Below are positions 10,380 through 22,427 of a stretch of DNA of 64,000 bases, one piece after another. The position numbers and the translations under genes were made by a program. Below the pieces are notes generated by a model. It was not told the origin of the DNA. It did no database searches and worked only from the letters and a program-made list of their open reading frames with translations. The DNA is taken from contig JAULSR010000007.1 in NCBI GenBank assembly GCA_030512295.1, positions 1,450,501 to 1,514,500 of the forward strand, read 5' to 3'. The DNA is from Bombardia bombarda. Lineage: Eukaryota > Ascomycota > Sordariomycetes > Sordariales > Lasiosphaeriaceae. The stretch's first letter is position 1. Every line of letters starts with the position of its first letter.

Positions 10380-12749
10380 ATGTCGCAACGCGAAAATGTA
10401 CTCGCTCTCGGTGATGAAGACGAAAAGGGAGATAGTAAGGCTGCCGATGTGCCACATCATAGCAGCGGAGAGCAGATATCTCAACAGCAGGACGTTAGTA
10501 CATCTATGCGGCCGTGATTGTTCAAGAAGAATGCAAGATCAAGGAGTCATCGGGATTCCAAGAGCTTTGAAACATCAAGGGAGACAAGATCTTAGAATAG
10601 GCGCCACTGCTGACACAGAACCTTAGGTGCACCCATATCAGCAAACGCCAACTGCTCTCGATAATGAAGATGTTAGCACCACGTACCTGCAGACAACGCG
10701 TACCGAAGATGTGGCGTTAGTGGCTCAGGAACCCACAGACAAGGACACAGAAAAGTGTAGCACAGCTATGAAAAGGGTCACCAGCAATGCCGTAGCCACA
10801 TCACACCAAGCTGTATCAAAGACGGCTGCATCCAGCAATCATATACCTCCATACAGACGAGAAACAAACCCGTCGGAATTCCAAGATCCCTGGTGGTTAG
10901 GAGGGGCTGAGACCTTCGTCCCTCTCTCTGTTGACCCTAAATGGATAAACCTGGACGTCCTACGTAGCTGGATGCTGACCTGCATCTGCGATCACGGTCC
11001 TAATTGCTCTCCGCTGGAGGTGCTGAATGGGATACCAGACTGGCTCATCGACGTCCAAGATCTGTGCCTTGTCCGATGCACCGGGAGTCACGCGTACATG
11101 GCTCTCAGCTACGTATGGGGCCAGGTTCCCCCCTCCAAGACGACAGAACACAAACTGGACACGTCCCAAGAGTCAGGGACTTTCTCCAGGGCAATCATGG
11201 ACGGGGTAATTCCCAAGTCGGTCGAGACAACAAAAAGCAACATTGACATTTTCCAAGTGCCGGGGGCCTTCTCTGTGGCGAACTCAGATGTGATAATCCC
11301 AAAGACAATTCGGCACGCTATGGAACTTGTGAAACTGTTGGGCGAGAGATACCTGTGGGTTGATCGGTTGTGTATTTGTCAGGACGATGAGGATGCGAAG
11401 GGGCCGCAAATCGACATCATGGGCGACATCTACAACAACGCTCTGGTTACTTTAATCGCTGCCAATGGATGGGATGCCGACCACGGGCTGCGTGGTATAA
11501 AGGGGATCACAGAGCCGCGTAATCTTCCGCCGAATGCTGGGGATGAATATTTCAAGGCTATTGACCCGCAATCCTCTGTCTGGGTATGTATTTCCTTCGA
11601 TGACTCGGTACCTAACCTGCCTTACTTATTGAACATTGATCATAGTACTCCCGCGGCTGGACTTTCCAAGAGGCCTTCTTCTCCCGACGAAAACTGGTCT
11701 TTTACTACCAAACCGTCATCTGGGAATGCGGCCACCATACTCGGCACGAGGCCCATGGTTCACAAGAGGTTGGCAAACTGAGCACCAATCTGCAGATGCA
11801 TCCCGGCGCCTACGATCGGCTCCTCGGACGCAAGGCGTTCACCACGCGCACACTACCCTTCTTCCACGAGTATGACCTGCGCGTGTGGATGGAACTCGTC
11901 AACCACTATAATATGCGCGACTTCACCTTCCCCGAGGACGCACCACGAGCATTTGCCAGCGTGACCAACGCCTTCACACGTACAGCTGCACCGGCGGGGT
12001 TCATCTGGGGCCTTCCGATAGACTGCTTCGATGTGGCGCTGCTGTGGATTCCCCAGGCGCACATGGAACGACGAAGACCTAGATATCACGGGAGTACTGT
12101 GCCACCGAGCTGGTCGTGGATGGGCTGGCAGGGCACCGTCATGGCAAACGCGTGGTACGACGTTTGGAACTACAAGGACGCACTTGGAGAAAACCAGCGG
12201 CTCTCGCGGTGGCAGACAGCCATCGACGAAACGTGGCCAGAGTGCGTCTGGTACGCCGTTGAAGAGGGGAAGGACGGACATGATGGCACGCCGTCGACAG
12301 AACAATTCATTCCCGTCATGCCGGGAGCCCGCCCACTGCGGCCCATGTCGTGCCTGTTCACAGAGGGCTGGATGGCCACGTTCACGATCAGGAAGGAAAA
12401 AGAACAGACCGGGGAATTGAGGGGGCTATTTCGTGACAAGGTTAAGGGTCATCCGTTGGTGGGTCCTGCTGGTGTCAGCGGGCTTCTCATAACGGAGCGA
12501 GATCTGAACCTCGAGGATGGGCTGAACGTTGAGTGTCTTGCCATAGCGAACTGCCCGAACGCTGTGGTGGGACGGCTTGCGCGACAGGTATCGGTGTGGG
12601 ATACCAAGGGCTTTTATCATGTCCTTTGGCTCGAGCGCAACGGGTACGGCCAGAGTCAGACTTTTACTCGGAGAGGGGTGGGAAGGATTATGAAGAAACA
12701 GTGGGACGAAAACGAGGATAAGAGGCTCGAGACGATCATACTGATTTAA
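10380..12749 (+). CDS. HET (heterokaryon incompatibility) domain protein, 2 introns
   Basis: Predicted model: exons 10380-10493, 10627-11583 and 11646-12749, about 724 residues. HET proteins act in fungal non-self recognition and can trigger cell death after fusion of unlike hyphae. The HET domain spans about residues 195-350: AYMALSYVWG, then a 60-residue insert, then IPKTIRHAMELVKLLGERYLW, VDRLCICQDD and ALVTLIAANG. The second intron (GTATGT...CATAG) restores YSRGWTFQEAFFSRR, the canonical end of the domain. The first intron (GTTAGT donor, CTGAC branch, TTAG acceptor) joins the ATG exon in phase 0; without it the frame has no ATG until 10768. The C-terminal 370 residues match the usual HET-gene tail (WGLPIDCFDVALLW, PSWSWMGWQG). 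No frameshift or nonsense codon is present. Confidence 0.9.
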
Positions 12750-13147
12750 TGCGTGAAGTATCTTTTTTTTAACAATGTAATCCTTTATGACCTGAGAATG
12801 TTGGCATTTTGTCTGTCTTTTGCACGCTCAATCGGAGAGAGTGAGGTACGTACCAAGCTGGCTTATGCCAAGACCCACTACCTAAAAGTCAATCGCAGGC
12901 CTAGGTAGGTGTAGCAGCTTCCATCCCTGTCTGTGGTGCTCTCCTTCCGGGGGTTACAATCGGGGAGAAGCTCCGGAAGTAGCCGCGCGAAGGGAAGCTT
13001 GCTGACGTACCGCCAAAACCTCAAGCTCTGCCTCTCTCTAGCACCCTACGAACAACCACAATACGAACAACCACAACCAAGCAAACAAGCTGTCAACGGC
13101 CACGCCACACCCAATTGCCCGCAGCAGACAGATGTGAGCTTGACACA
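12750..13147. other. intergenic, promoter of stomatin-like gene
   Basis: It holds a short AACCACAA(TAC) direct repeat near 13050-13080 just before the stomatin-like start. No gene is seen. Confidence 0.4.
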
Positions 13148-14549
13148 ATGACGCTCGCAACCGCACACAGGGCTCTCGTGCCCACGATACGGCAGGGCCT
13201 CCTGTCGACGACGACGACATCTCGCGCCATCTCGACGAGCCGGGCTCTCTTTCCCGCAGCTTCAGCACCAGCATCATCTTCCCTAAATAGCATCACACGA
13301 ACATCCCCCAGGACGACGACGACAACGACGACGACACCCACACGAAGCTTCCACAACACCGCCCGACATGCCGCGCCCAACATGTTTGGCGGCGCCGGCG
13401 CCACGCCCACCTACTTCCAGAAGCCCTCCCTGCCGGCCAACACCATCGTGCGCTTCGTGCCGCAGCAAACGGCCTGGATCGTCGAGCGCATGGGCAGGTT
13501 CCACCGCATCTTGCAGCCGGGCCTGACCTTTCTCATCCCCTTCCTCGACCGCATCGCCTACGTCAAGTCGCTCAAGGAAGTGGCCATCGAGATCCCCAGC
13601 CAGAGCGCCATCACAGCCGACAACGTGACCCTCGAGCTCGACGGCGTGCTATACACCCGCGTCTTTGACGCCTACAAGGCCAGGTAAGCTCCCACCTCCC
13701 ACCTCCCACCTCCTACCTCCCACTTCCCCCCTTTCCACCACTGAGCTAACCACCCCACCCCCCCAATCCAGCTACGGCGTCGAAGACGCCGAATACGCCA
13801 TCTCCCAGCTCGCCCAGACAACGATGCGCTCCGAGATCGGCCAGCTCTCGCTCGACCACGTCCTCAAGGAGCGCGCGGCGCTCAACACCAACATCACGCA
13901 GGCCATCAACGAGGCCGCCCAGGCCTGGGGCGTCACCTGCCTGCGCTACGAGATCCGCGACATCCACGCGCCCAAGCCCGTCGTCGAGGCCATGCACCGC
14001 CAGGTCACGGCCGAGCGCTCCAAGCGCGCCGAGATCCTCGAGTCCGAGGGCCAGCGCCAGTCGGCCATCAACATCGCCGAGGGCAAGAAGCAGTCCGTCA
14101 TCCTCGCCTCCGAGGCCATGCGCGCCGAGCAGATCAACCGCGCCAACGGCGAGGCCGAGGCCATCCTGCTCAAAGCCACCGCCACCGCCCGCGGCATCGA
14201 CGCCGTCGGCAAGGCCATCCTCGACGGCAAGGACGCGGCCCAGAGCGCGCTGAGCTTGTCCGTCGCGGAGAAGTATGTTGATGCGTTTGGCCGGCTGGCT
14301 AAAGAGAGCACGGCGATCGTGGTGCCTGGGAATGTGGGCGATATCGGCAGCATGATCGCCACGGCGATGCAGGTGTACGGCAAGGTGGGCGAGTCGCAGG
14401 CCAAGAACCTCGCGAGGCAGATGGTGGAGAAGGACGAGGCTGCTGCGAAGGCAGAGGCGGAGGAGCAGGAAAGCACCTTCTCGTCTTCGTCGTTTGACTC
14501 TCCCAAGGACTCGATCGTCGCCGACTTTGACCGCGCTGCGAACCGGTGA
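13148..14549 (+). CDS. mitochondrial stomatin-like protein (SLP2 type)
   Basis: Exons 13148-13683 and 13772-14549, 437 residues. An SPFH/prohibitin-family protein that scaffolds cardiolipin-rich inner-membrane domains and protease complexes in mitochondria. The N-terminal 75 residues are a long Ser/Thr/Arg-rich, acid-poor presequence, consistent with mitochondrial import. The SPFH core begins with NTIVRFVPQQTAWIVERMGRF and continues through SLKEVAIEIPSQSAIT and DNVTLELDGVLY. After the intron come DIHAPKPVVEAM, the EILESEGQRQSAINIAEG helix and a predicted coiled coil (AEAEEQ). The intron has donor GTAAGC, branch GCTAAC and acceptor CCAG. Its first half is a run of CCCACCT-type repeats. The frame is intact and the length normal for the family. 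Confidence 0.95.
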
Positions 14550-15063
14550 GATGGGTGGTGATAGGACCGGGGACGAAAGGAAGGAAAATGTACTTTTCTA
14601 AAACAAAAACTAAATACCAGGAATAGCGGTTGATTTTGCTGTACCAGATCAAGGGGTTGTATTGTATCAATATGGATAGGTAGCTTCCGTTGGTTGTTGA
14701 TGATGGACGGAGGCACAACAAACATGACGAGGAACCTGGAACAAAAAAGAAAACGGCATGGCGTTAGCGATGAAGGCCTAGGTCTTCGGAACCCACTCAG
14801 TGTATTATTCTGGCTTTACTATCCATTAGAATCTCTCTATCTGCCACTCATCATAGTGAATGGTTTGATAATTTTGAAGACGCGTATGTAAGCGATAATT
14901 ATAGCATATCTATCTCCATTCGTATTGCCTAGCGCGATGCAAGACAGTACACGATGCAGTCACTGAGCATAACCCGCACACATACTCTGCCACCGATCAC
15001 CCTATCACCCATCCATCTTATTATCTACACTTCCTTATACTCTATCCCCCCAAAGTCCATAAA
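14550..15063. other. intergenic between convergent genes
   Basis: 3' flanks of the stomatin-like gene and of MON2, which converge here. No gene is seen. Confidence 0.4.
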
Positions 15064-18000
15064 CTAAACACCCAACTCTCCACCCACCACATCCAGCGCC
15101 TCCCTCACTAACCCCAACACCTTGTCATCACCCGCTGTCCCCGCCACTTGAAACCCACTGACCAGCAGCGGATACAGCCGCAGCAAGTGCTTTCTCGTCT
15201 CGCTGTCTACATTCGGCGCATCCGGGATCGCGTCCGGCTCCGAGCGCAAGTCAACCAGACACCTGAGGATACGAGTCAACTCCTTGCGCTGCGACAGCGG
15301 CTGCGGCATCCTCCCCCTCAGCGGCTGGTCAGCCACATATGCGCGGAGCGACAATGCGCAGCGGAGAATCAGGTACGGCGCGGCGGTGCGGGCGAGCCGG
15401 ACGTGCAGCTCATGGGCTGTTTCCACTCCTGCCTGTGCCTGTGCCTGCTTCGCCTGAGGAGCAAGAGCAACATTAGTCGGCTTTGCCCCGCCATCCTCAG
15501 CATCACCTCCCCCAAGCGGCGGCAGTGACATGCTGTTAAGCGGCAACCCCGGCGTCGGCGGCTGGATCGAGATGAATGGCGCCGCCGTCGCTGCTTCATC
15601 GTGTACCGCGACGAGCGCAAACAACTCATCGAGACAGACCTCGCTCATGCGGCTGCGCTTTGTCGGCGGCGGGTCGATGGTGCGTCCAATTCTCTGCTTG
15701 TAGAGCGAGCTGAGGCCCGCTGCTTCGCTCCCGCCCCCACCGCCTCCGCCGCCGCCGCCATAAATGACCGCGGCCTCAGCCGGAGCCGGGGCATGAATAA
15801 TAGATGTGCGAAACAGTCCCTCGGCGTATGCCTTCCTTGTCTTATCAAGGATCGCCTCTGCACCGAGAGCTGGGATGATCAGCTCCCGCAATTTCCAGAA
15901 CGAAGAAATGTCAAAGTCCTGGTCGTCCATCAAATTCGTGCCGGTGGGGGCAACGTCACAATCGGCGCTGATGATCCCGTTTGTAATGGAGACGATGATC
16001 TGCCACACCTCTTGAACCGTCGCCCGAGGCATATCCTTGGAGCGGATATGAGGCAGCGTAGCCTCAAGCACTGCCAGGGTAGACTGGGTCGCCTCCCTCC
16101 ACGGCTGCACAGACTTGGTGACAATCTTGAACTGATACTTGAGAACAATGGGCTTAGCTAGAGCCGACAGTGCGGTAGAAAACGCTCCCGTTTCGTAGAT
16201 ATCCTTCTCAGCTGCATTCTTGATGACCAATGCCTTGAGTATCGACATGCTCTCTTTCGACATGGCAACATACGTACGCTTCTCTGCCGCCGCCTTGGCA
16301 TGGTCTTCTTGAGCAAATGCCAACGACACAAACTCGGCAACTTGCGTAATCATGGCCGAGGGAACACCCTGCAGGTCCGTCCGCACCATGCGAAACACCT
16401 GGAGAATCCGCCCCTGAAGTGGCGTAACATACTCGGTGTCACTAGCATATGCTCCCGGAGTTGCGTGCTGCATAGCATCCCTCAGCAGGGTGAGCATGCG
16501 ACGGATCCTCCCGACGCCGAAATCGCTTTGGATCAGCCCATAGAGTTCCAATAATGTTTCGACCCAGACAAGAAGGCAGTTCTGGTTATCACTAGACTTG
16601 TCGTCTTTCCCGTCTCGCGGGACAGGGATCCCTCGAGACCACAGATCCCAAGCAAGGTCGATGCTCGGCTTGCCCACATCCCGCCTTTCGCTTTCTGCGC
16701 AACTGCGTAGTATGTCGCGAACAGCAGTATAAGTGGCGGCGTTGATATCCAAGACCTGGACGTCCAGCATCGTCGCAAAATGACCAAGAAGATCCTGCCA
16801 TATCTTGGCAAACCCCTTATGGGTGACCAAGACACTCAGATACGAGGCAAAAAGGCCGGATACGCCCTGTATAACGACAATAGCAGTCTCTTTCCAGTCG
16901 CTCTGGTCCTTATCCTTCGTGGAGAGATCCTTGACAGCCCGAAGCTCGTCCTCAATTGACGATAAGAGCTTGAAGATGACGAACTTTATGCAAATAGACC
17001 ATGCTTCTGGCCCTAAACTGTCTCCATAAGCAGAAATGATGCGCATCAGAATTTGGATGGCGCCTGAGTAAGTTAGCAACAAATCACATAAAAAGACATA
17101 TCGAGGGATATCTCACTATTCCTAAGCTCCAGCCTTTGATCCGTGGCAACAGACGTGAGTCTCAGGAGAAGAAGCATCCACAGGGCCGCACCAGATCCTC
17201 GATGCGAAGGCTCTGCTGCTAGTTTCTCCAGCGCTTTATCACCAGAGTCGCGTGTCATCATATCTTCTGTGATGGACATGGACCTGCTCTTTCCGGAAAG
17301 GAAGTCTGATATGGCCCAAAAGAACGTAATAGTGGTCAACGCCACGTTAAGATCGTCATCTTGCGTGCAAAACTTATACAGGGTATCGACGAGATTAAGG
17401 AAGCAAACGTTCGGTAAAGAAGGCAGAAAGTCGGAGCAAATCAGTTGTAGAGAAGCGAACGAGGGTCGGATCAGCTTAACAGAACGAGTCACGAGGACAG
17501 GCTGAGGTGCGTCCTTCTTCGAGTCAGAGGCGATTTGTCTGGTGACAAATATGGTATCAATTATCTCAAAGGTAATCTCCCAGCCACAGACCAGGCTTTC
17601 GCCGCAGTTTTCCAAGAGGCTCTTGAGACCTTCGAGAATAATCTTGTGGATATCCACGTCGGTAGCATGGGTCATGACCGAAACCTCACGGTCAGTTGAC
17701 TGGAGAGGAAGGATCGAATCACGAAACGCGACCAGGATGCGGGTCTGAATCGGCCCTCTCGTGTCTTGTGGCTGAGCCGCGACAGCATTCGCAGCTTCTA
17801 GAAGAATACGTACCAGCGTTTCCGCTGCACGTGCTCTGACAGGTGCAGCATTGGAGGCAGAACTCAGTGTTCTGATGAGTTCGGACATCAAGGGTGTCCA
17901 ACCGGAGATATTGGGTGGGTATGATAGCAAACGTTCCATGTTGATGGAAGCAAGGTCGCCAAGCTTAGCCAGGGCAAACTGATCTACCTGCTTATGCCCC

Positions 18001-20776
18001 GAAAGTGTGGAAGTAGAGATGCTCGTAACTCTCTTGTGGCCGGCTGTGGGGGTCTGGAGCATGGAAGAAGATGATCCTTGTAATGGGCTAGTGGGCTCGG
18101 ATGGTGGTTCGCCACGTTTGACGAGCAAGTTGCACACTGCGTCTACAACCTCGACAAAGGCGGAATTTGGAAAGTCAACCGTGCTTTCAAAAAGGCGAGA
18201 AGCGGCGGTTTCAACAGCTTTGATTTCGGTGCTGAAGTTTGCCAGAAGTACACTGGCCTCCTGCTCTGCCTGGTGATCAGGGCCTTTCGCTGCTATCGGT
18301 GTTCTTCCTGCGGCCTTGCCAGAAGAGAACAGAACAAAGTCGGCTTGTTGGAGGGTTTCTAGAATAATACTCCATGTCGACGAGAGTGTTGGACCAAGAG
18401 CAATTCCCAGGTTTAAAAGGGCTCTCATGCAAAGCAAATTTCGAGTGTTAAGGGTAGCGCCGCTGACATCCATCGAATGCTGGCGCTGCTTCTCCGTGGG
18501 TTGAGGCAGCGGGCTTACCAGACTATCCACGCTAAGAAGCCCTCGCGCATTGCTGAAGATGCTATGGGAAGTCTCTGAACTTCCCGAGGGTGTGGTTGGC
18601 GCGCGTTGTGCGCCAGCGTTGAGGCATGCTGTGAAAACATTTGGAGGAACAGCTGCCTTACCTAGAGTCGTCAAGAACGCATCACGCGGTGTTGTGAGCT
18701 GTAAAAGGCCAGCCACATGAGCAAATTTCTGAAAGGCTCTAACCAGACTATGGTAATATTCTGAGTCCAAGGCGGCATATAAGAAGGTTGAGCAAGTTGC
18801 AAGGATGGCAGGCCAACACTCGTCGATGAATGCCGCACAGACCTTTACCTCAGCGTATAAAGGATGACTCTCAAGAGTCAACGGATTGACCGGCACAGGG
18901 TTTCGCTTGAAAGAAGATGACCGTTCCAAGCCGCCTTTTTCGGATGTAGGATCATTGCGCTCGTCGGCCAGTGGGGCCGGAGAATCACGGCCGCCTTCTT
19001 GTTTAGTGCTTCGTTTCCGACGACCGTCGCTCGGAACGGTCAGAGGAAGAATAAACTTGGCTAAGCCCTCGGATAGTGATGTGATACAGGCTAGAGTGAG
19101 GCTGTAGACATATGACTCGGGGATGGTTGGAGGGTCCGTCTTGTCTAGCTGGTCGATGCAAGGAACACGCATAGTGCTCCATTGCGTGCTGATACCGGTG
19201 TTGTATCCATCTGAACCAACCGATCCTGAGATGATACCAGTCACACCGCTGGCTTCCAACATGGCCTGGTCAGTTGATGATACCATATTTGCGTACGGAT
19301 TCGCTACTGGTATGGTGGACTGAGGACCGAGACCGATTACCGCAGGCTTCTCGGTGCTGATGCGAACGAAGGTTGCGGTGAGGTTCTTGAGGATATTCTT
19401 CTGTCCTTCCTTGGCGTCGTAAAGCATAAAGATGCGTCGGAGTAGGGCATGCTCAGCAAATATGCCTCTGAAAACCTCCATACAGAGTGATCGCTTCCAG
19501 AGTGCTGTGTCTTGATCCAGAAGCTGAGTGAGAATCTCCAGCGCATCGCCGCTCTCGGGGGCAAGATAGAGAGGTGACGACGAAGCAGTGTGTACAGAAT
19601 CCTCACAAGACGGACGCTGGTTGCAAAGTTGGGCCTTCCATGGAGAGCACTGACGATGAAAGGCATCACTCTGGTTCGCAAGATATCAGCCTGCTCTGGG
19701 TGAGCGGAGAATATGGCAGCATGGTTTGTTAACACTGATTCTATCAGCTCGAGACCAAATGTCTGAGGCAAGCCTGAAAATCGTAGGTATTCCGGTCGTT
19801 GGTTCTCTGTTAGGAGGCAAATGTCGGTAAATACCTGACTTGTTAGTGTGACTAGGAGAGAGCTAACAAATTGGGGAATAGTAACTTACCCTATATGCAT
19901 CCATAGCGGCAGCCCTTAATGGAACAGTTCCATTTTGAGTGGGAGCCTCTCCAACGGGAGAGAGGATGGTTCCTGATCCTGAGAAGGAAAGTCAGGATAT
20001 AACGAATGGGCAAAAAGTGAATATGGGTTGCAGCCACTCACTGTCTTCGACGACTACCTTGTCAAATACAGACACGACAAGCTGTTGCAGCGTCGCGGCA
20101 GAGGTATTGTTGACGATGGCATTCTTGCTCGACTGCAAGATGAAGCAGATATTCAGGGCAGTGACCAGAAGACCTCCCTTCACATCGACGGCGTAGTTGG
20201 AGAGCAGGGAGGGCAAGGCTTGGAGAATCTTGAGCTGCACATCGAGACCGGCTGAGGTGGCTTGCTGCAAGGCCTCAAGTACCTGGCTCAGTTTTGACCT
20301 AGGGAGAGCCCGGGATACAATAAGGCGCTGCAGGCAGACAATGGCGATGGCGGTGAATTTTGCATTTTTGGTACCGCAGGCGATAATGAAAGGGTTGGCG
20401 AAGTTTGTATGTTGGGAGAGTTCTGGCACATTGTAAGCTTTGGCCGTTCATACATGCGCCAACAGATCGAACAAATAAAAGGCGAAAACTATCATGAACG
20501 CACCCGCTGCGATCTGAGCTTCAGAGGGTGCCCTCAGACTCTTGAGCTCTTCCAGAGACTTTTCGGCAGCCTATGGTATCATAGTCAGCTGGAGTCTGTC
20601 AATCAATGATGCAGTATGGGGTAGTAGCATGCATGCATCAGAGAAGCAGACGGGATGGACACGCGGACAAACAGAGGGAGGGACAGGGCGGTACCTACCT
20701 GGCGAAGGTCATTGTGCTTGCGCTTGCTCTCCTGAATCAGATTCGCAAGCTCAGACGCCAAAAGTTGGGCCGTCAT
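15064..20776 (-). CDS. MON2: MON2 (Ysl2) endosome/trans-Golgi trafficking scaffold, one frameshift
   Basis: Predicted model: join of 20776-20699, 20570-20504, 20422-20042, 19978-19890, 19834-17117 and 17063-15064, about 1777 residues once one base is added. Mon2 is a large alpha-helical peripheral protein related to the BIG/Sec7 GEFs but without a Sec7 domain; it works with Dop1 and Neo1 at the TGN/endosome. Marks: N-terminal DCB region (MTAQLLASELANLIQE, then FIIACGTKNAKF and IVCLQRLIVSRALPR), QTFGLELIESVL, PNFATSVRLVRILYTLLRRHL, MEVFRGIFAEHALL, ITFEIIDTIF and the SAIQILMRIISAYG C-terminal block. All five introns are GT-AG. The only defect is a frame change at the G-run 19557-19561 (coding CCCCC before GAG). 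Adding one C there joins LSILPP to ESGDALEILTQLLDQD, the expected family sequence. Confidence 0.95.
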
Positions 20777-21238
20777 GTTCGCATTTCGCAGCTCTCGTAC
20801 GGCCTCACTCTGTCCGCATCGCAGTCCAGGGTGTTATGTGTAGATGAGAACAACAGGGGGCTGACGATGTGGATTCGCGTCGTCAAATGTCCCTAGCAGG
20901 AACTGGATATTGCTAGGTATGAAATGCCTGGCGTGCCTGGCCAAGCCCAGTGCTAGCACCTGCATCCCCGGCCAAGGGCAATCAGTGGTGACTAAGCGTG
21001 GCAGAAGGCTTCACCGCCCGGTTTCAACCCCACCATCCTTCTGTCACAGCCCCCGCGCTCTGCCCGCATGACGCCCGGGGCGCTATGGTGACTTGGTGGC
21101 AGCAGCCGTGCGCCCAACTTCTTGGACCTGAACCCGAACTTGGCCGCCGTTTGACCTTGCAACATTTGGACGAAGCCCCCTTCAGGACCTAACTTTCTAA
21201 CCTCCAACGCAGAGACCAGCCAGGTCTATATTGAAACC
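20777..21238. promoter_or_regulatory. shared upstream region of MON2 and MMS2
   Basis: MON2 (minus) and MMS2 (plus) start only about 460 bases apart and point away from each other, so this DNA must hold both 5' UTRs and both promoters. A GC-rich part lies at about 21010-21130. I did not recognise specific factor sites. Confidence 0.5.
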
Positions 21239-21899
21239 ATGGCGGTTGCACAAGTACCCCGCAACTTCAAGCTGCTCGCCGAGCTCGAGAAGGGAGAGAA
21301 GGGCATGGGCGCAGGTATGGGCAGTTGACAGTTCCTGGCCTTGTTTACTATTTGTTGTACTGACACGATCTGTCCAATACAGGTGCCTGCTCCTACGGCC
21401 TCGAAGATCCCGATGATATCTACATGACATACTGGCGAGGAACCATCTGGGGTCCCCCTCACGTACTGTCCCCACGACTGTCTCTGACCACCAGCCTCAC
21501 GCGTACGAGCTGACCGTTTCTAACGCAGGGCAACCACGAGAACCGAATCTACGAGCTCAAGATGGAGTGTGGCCCCAACTACCCCAAGGAGCCGCCCCTC
21601 ATCCACTTCGTCAGCCAGATCAACCTCCCCGGCGTCAACCCGACCGACGGCAAGGTAGACAAGAACGCCGTAGCCGTCCTGCGCGATTGGATCCTGATTG
21701 CGACCGAGCTGGCAAAGAACCCGCGGCCGAAGGAGGACCCGTTGAGCCTCGAGGTCGCTCTCATTGCGATAAGGAAGTAAGCGAGATGCACGATAGCCCC
21801 CGTGGAAACAGAGCACTGACTTGAAGCGCTAGGTATATGGAAGAGCACAAGAAGCTGCCCCAGCCCCCAGAGGGCTCCAAGTTTGCCATGTACAAATAG
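21239..21899 (+). CDS. MMS2: Mms2 ubiquitin-conjugating enzyme variant (Uev)
   Basis: Four exons: 21239-21314, 21383-21462, 21529-21776 and 21833-21899, 156 residues. Mms2 pairs with Ubc13 to build Lys63-linked ubiquitin chains, needed for error-free post-replication DNA repair. The sequence follows the family closely: [77 protein letters not shown] and LRDW. As in all Uev proteins the catalytic Cys of E2 enzymes is absent. The introns are GT-AG with good branch sites (CTGAC, CTAAC). The usual human/yeast-type C-terminus is replaced by a longer fungal tail ending KFAMYK. There are no frame problems. Confidence 0.96.
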
Positions 21900-22427
21900 G
21901 CGTGTGGCGGAAGACGCGGATATAAACAACAAGACTACCTATCGTAGACTCATGCTTTTCTAGGCAGTGAAGATGCGTAACAGCGTTCGATGTGGAAGAG
22001 GAGGGTTGGGTTTGGGTGGCCCATAGCTCCCATCAAGCTTGCTGCTTGACAGGGACCGTGACAGGGGCGGGATTGGCTACACTGGCGTCACTGGGATGAT
22101 CAACGGGAACACTGCGGGCTCAACACTGATATATGCTCAGCCTGCAAATGACTCTATGCGACCATATAAATGACCAATAAAGGAACACATCGGTGCATGT
22201 GTGTATTTCCCTTTTTCTATTTTCGATACCTAGTTTAGAACAGCCAGGGCTCTCAGTAACGTTAATAAGCGCACGTGATGACGCGGGTCCTTGACGCGAA
22301 GCAAAATCCTGCCAAGCCATCCCATCCAGATAGGCGGATCCATGAACCAAATATTGCCGGAACTCAAGGTAAGCACCTTTTGATGGATGGACGTCCGTCA
22401 ACGCGGCGCTGCCCTACAAACAGATGA
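21900..22427. other. intergenic, promoter of LYR gene
   Basis: MMS2 3' flank and upstream region of the LYR-motif gene. Short frames only. Confidence 0.4.
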
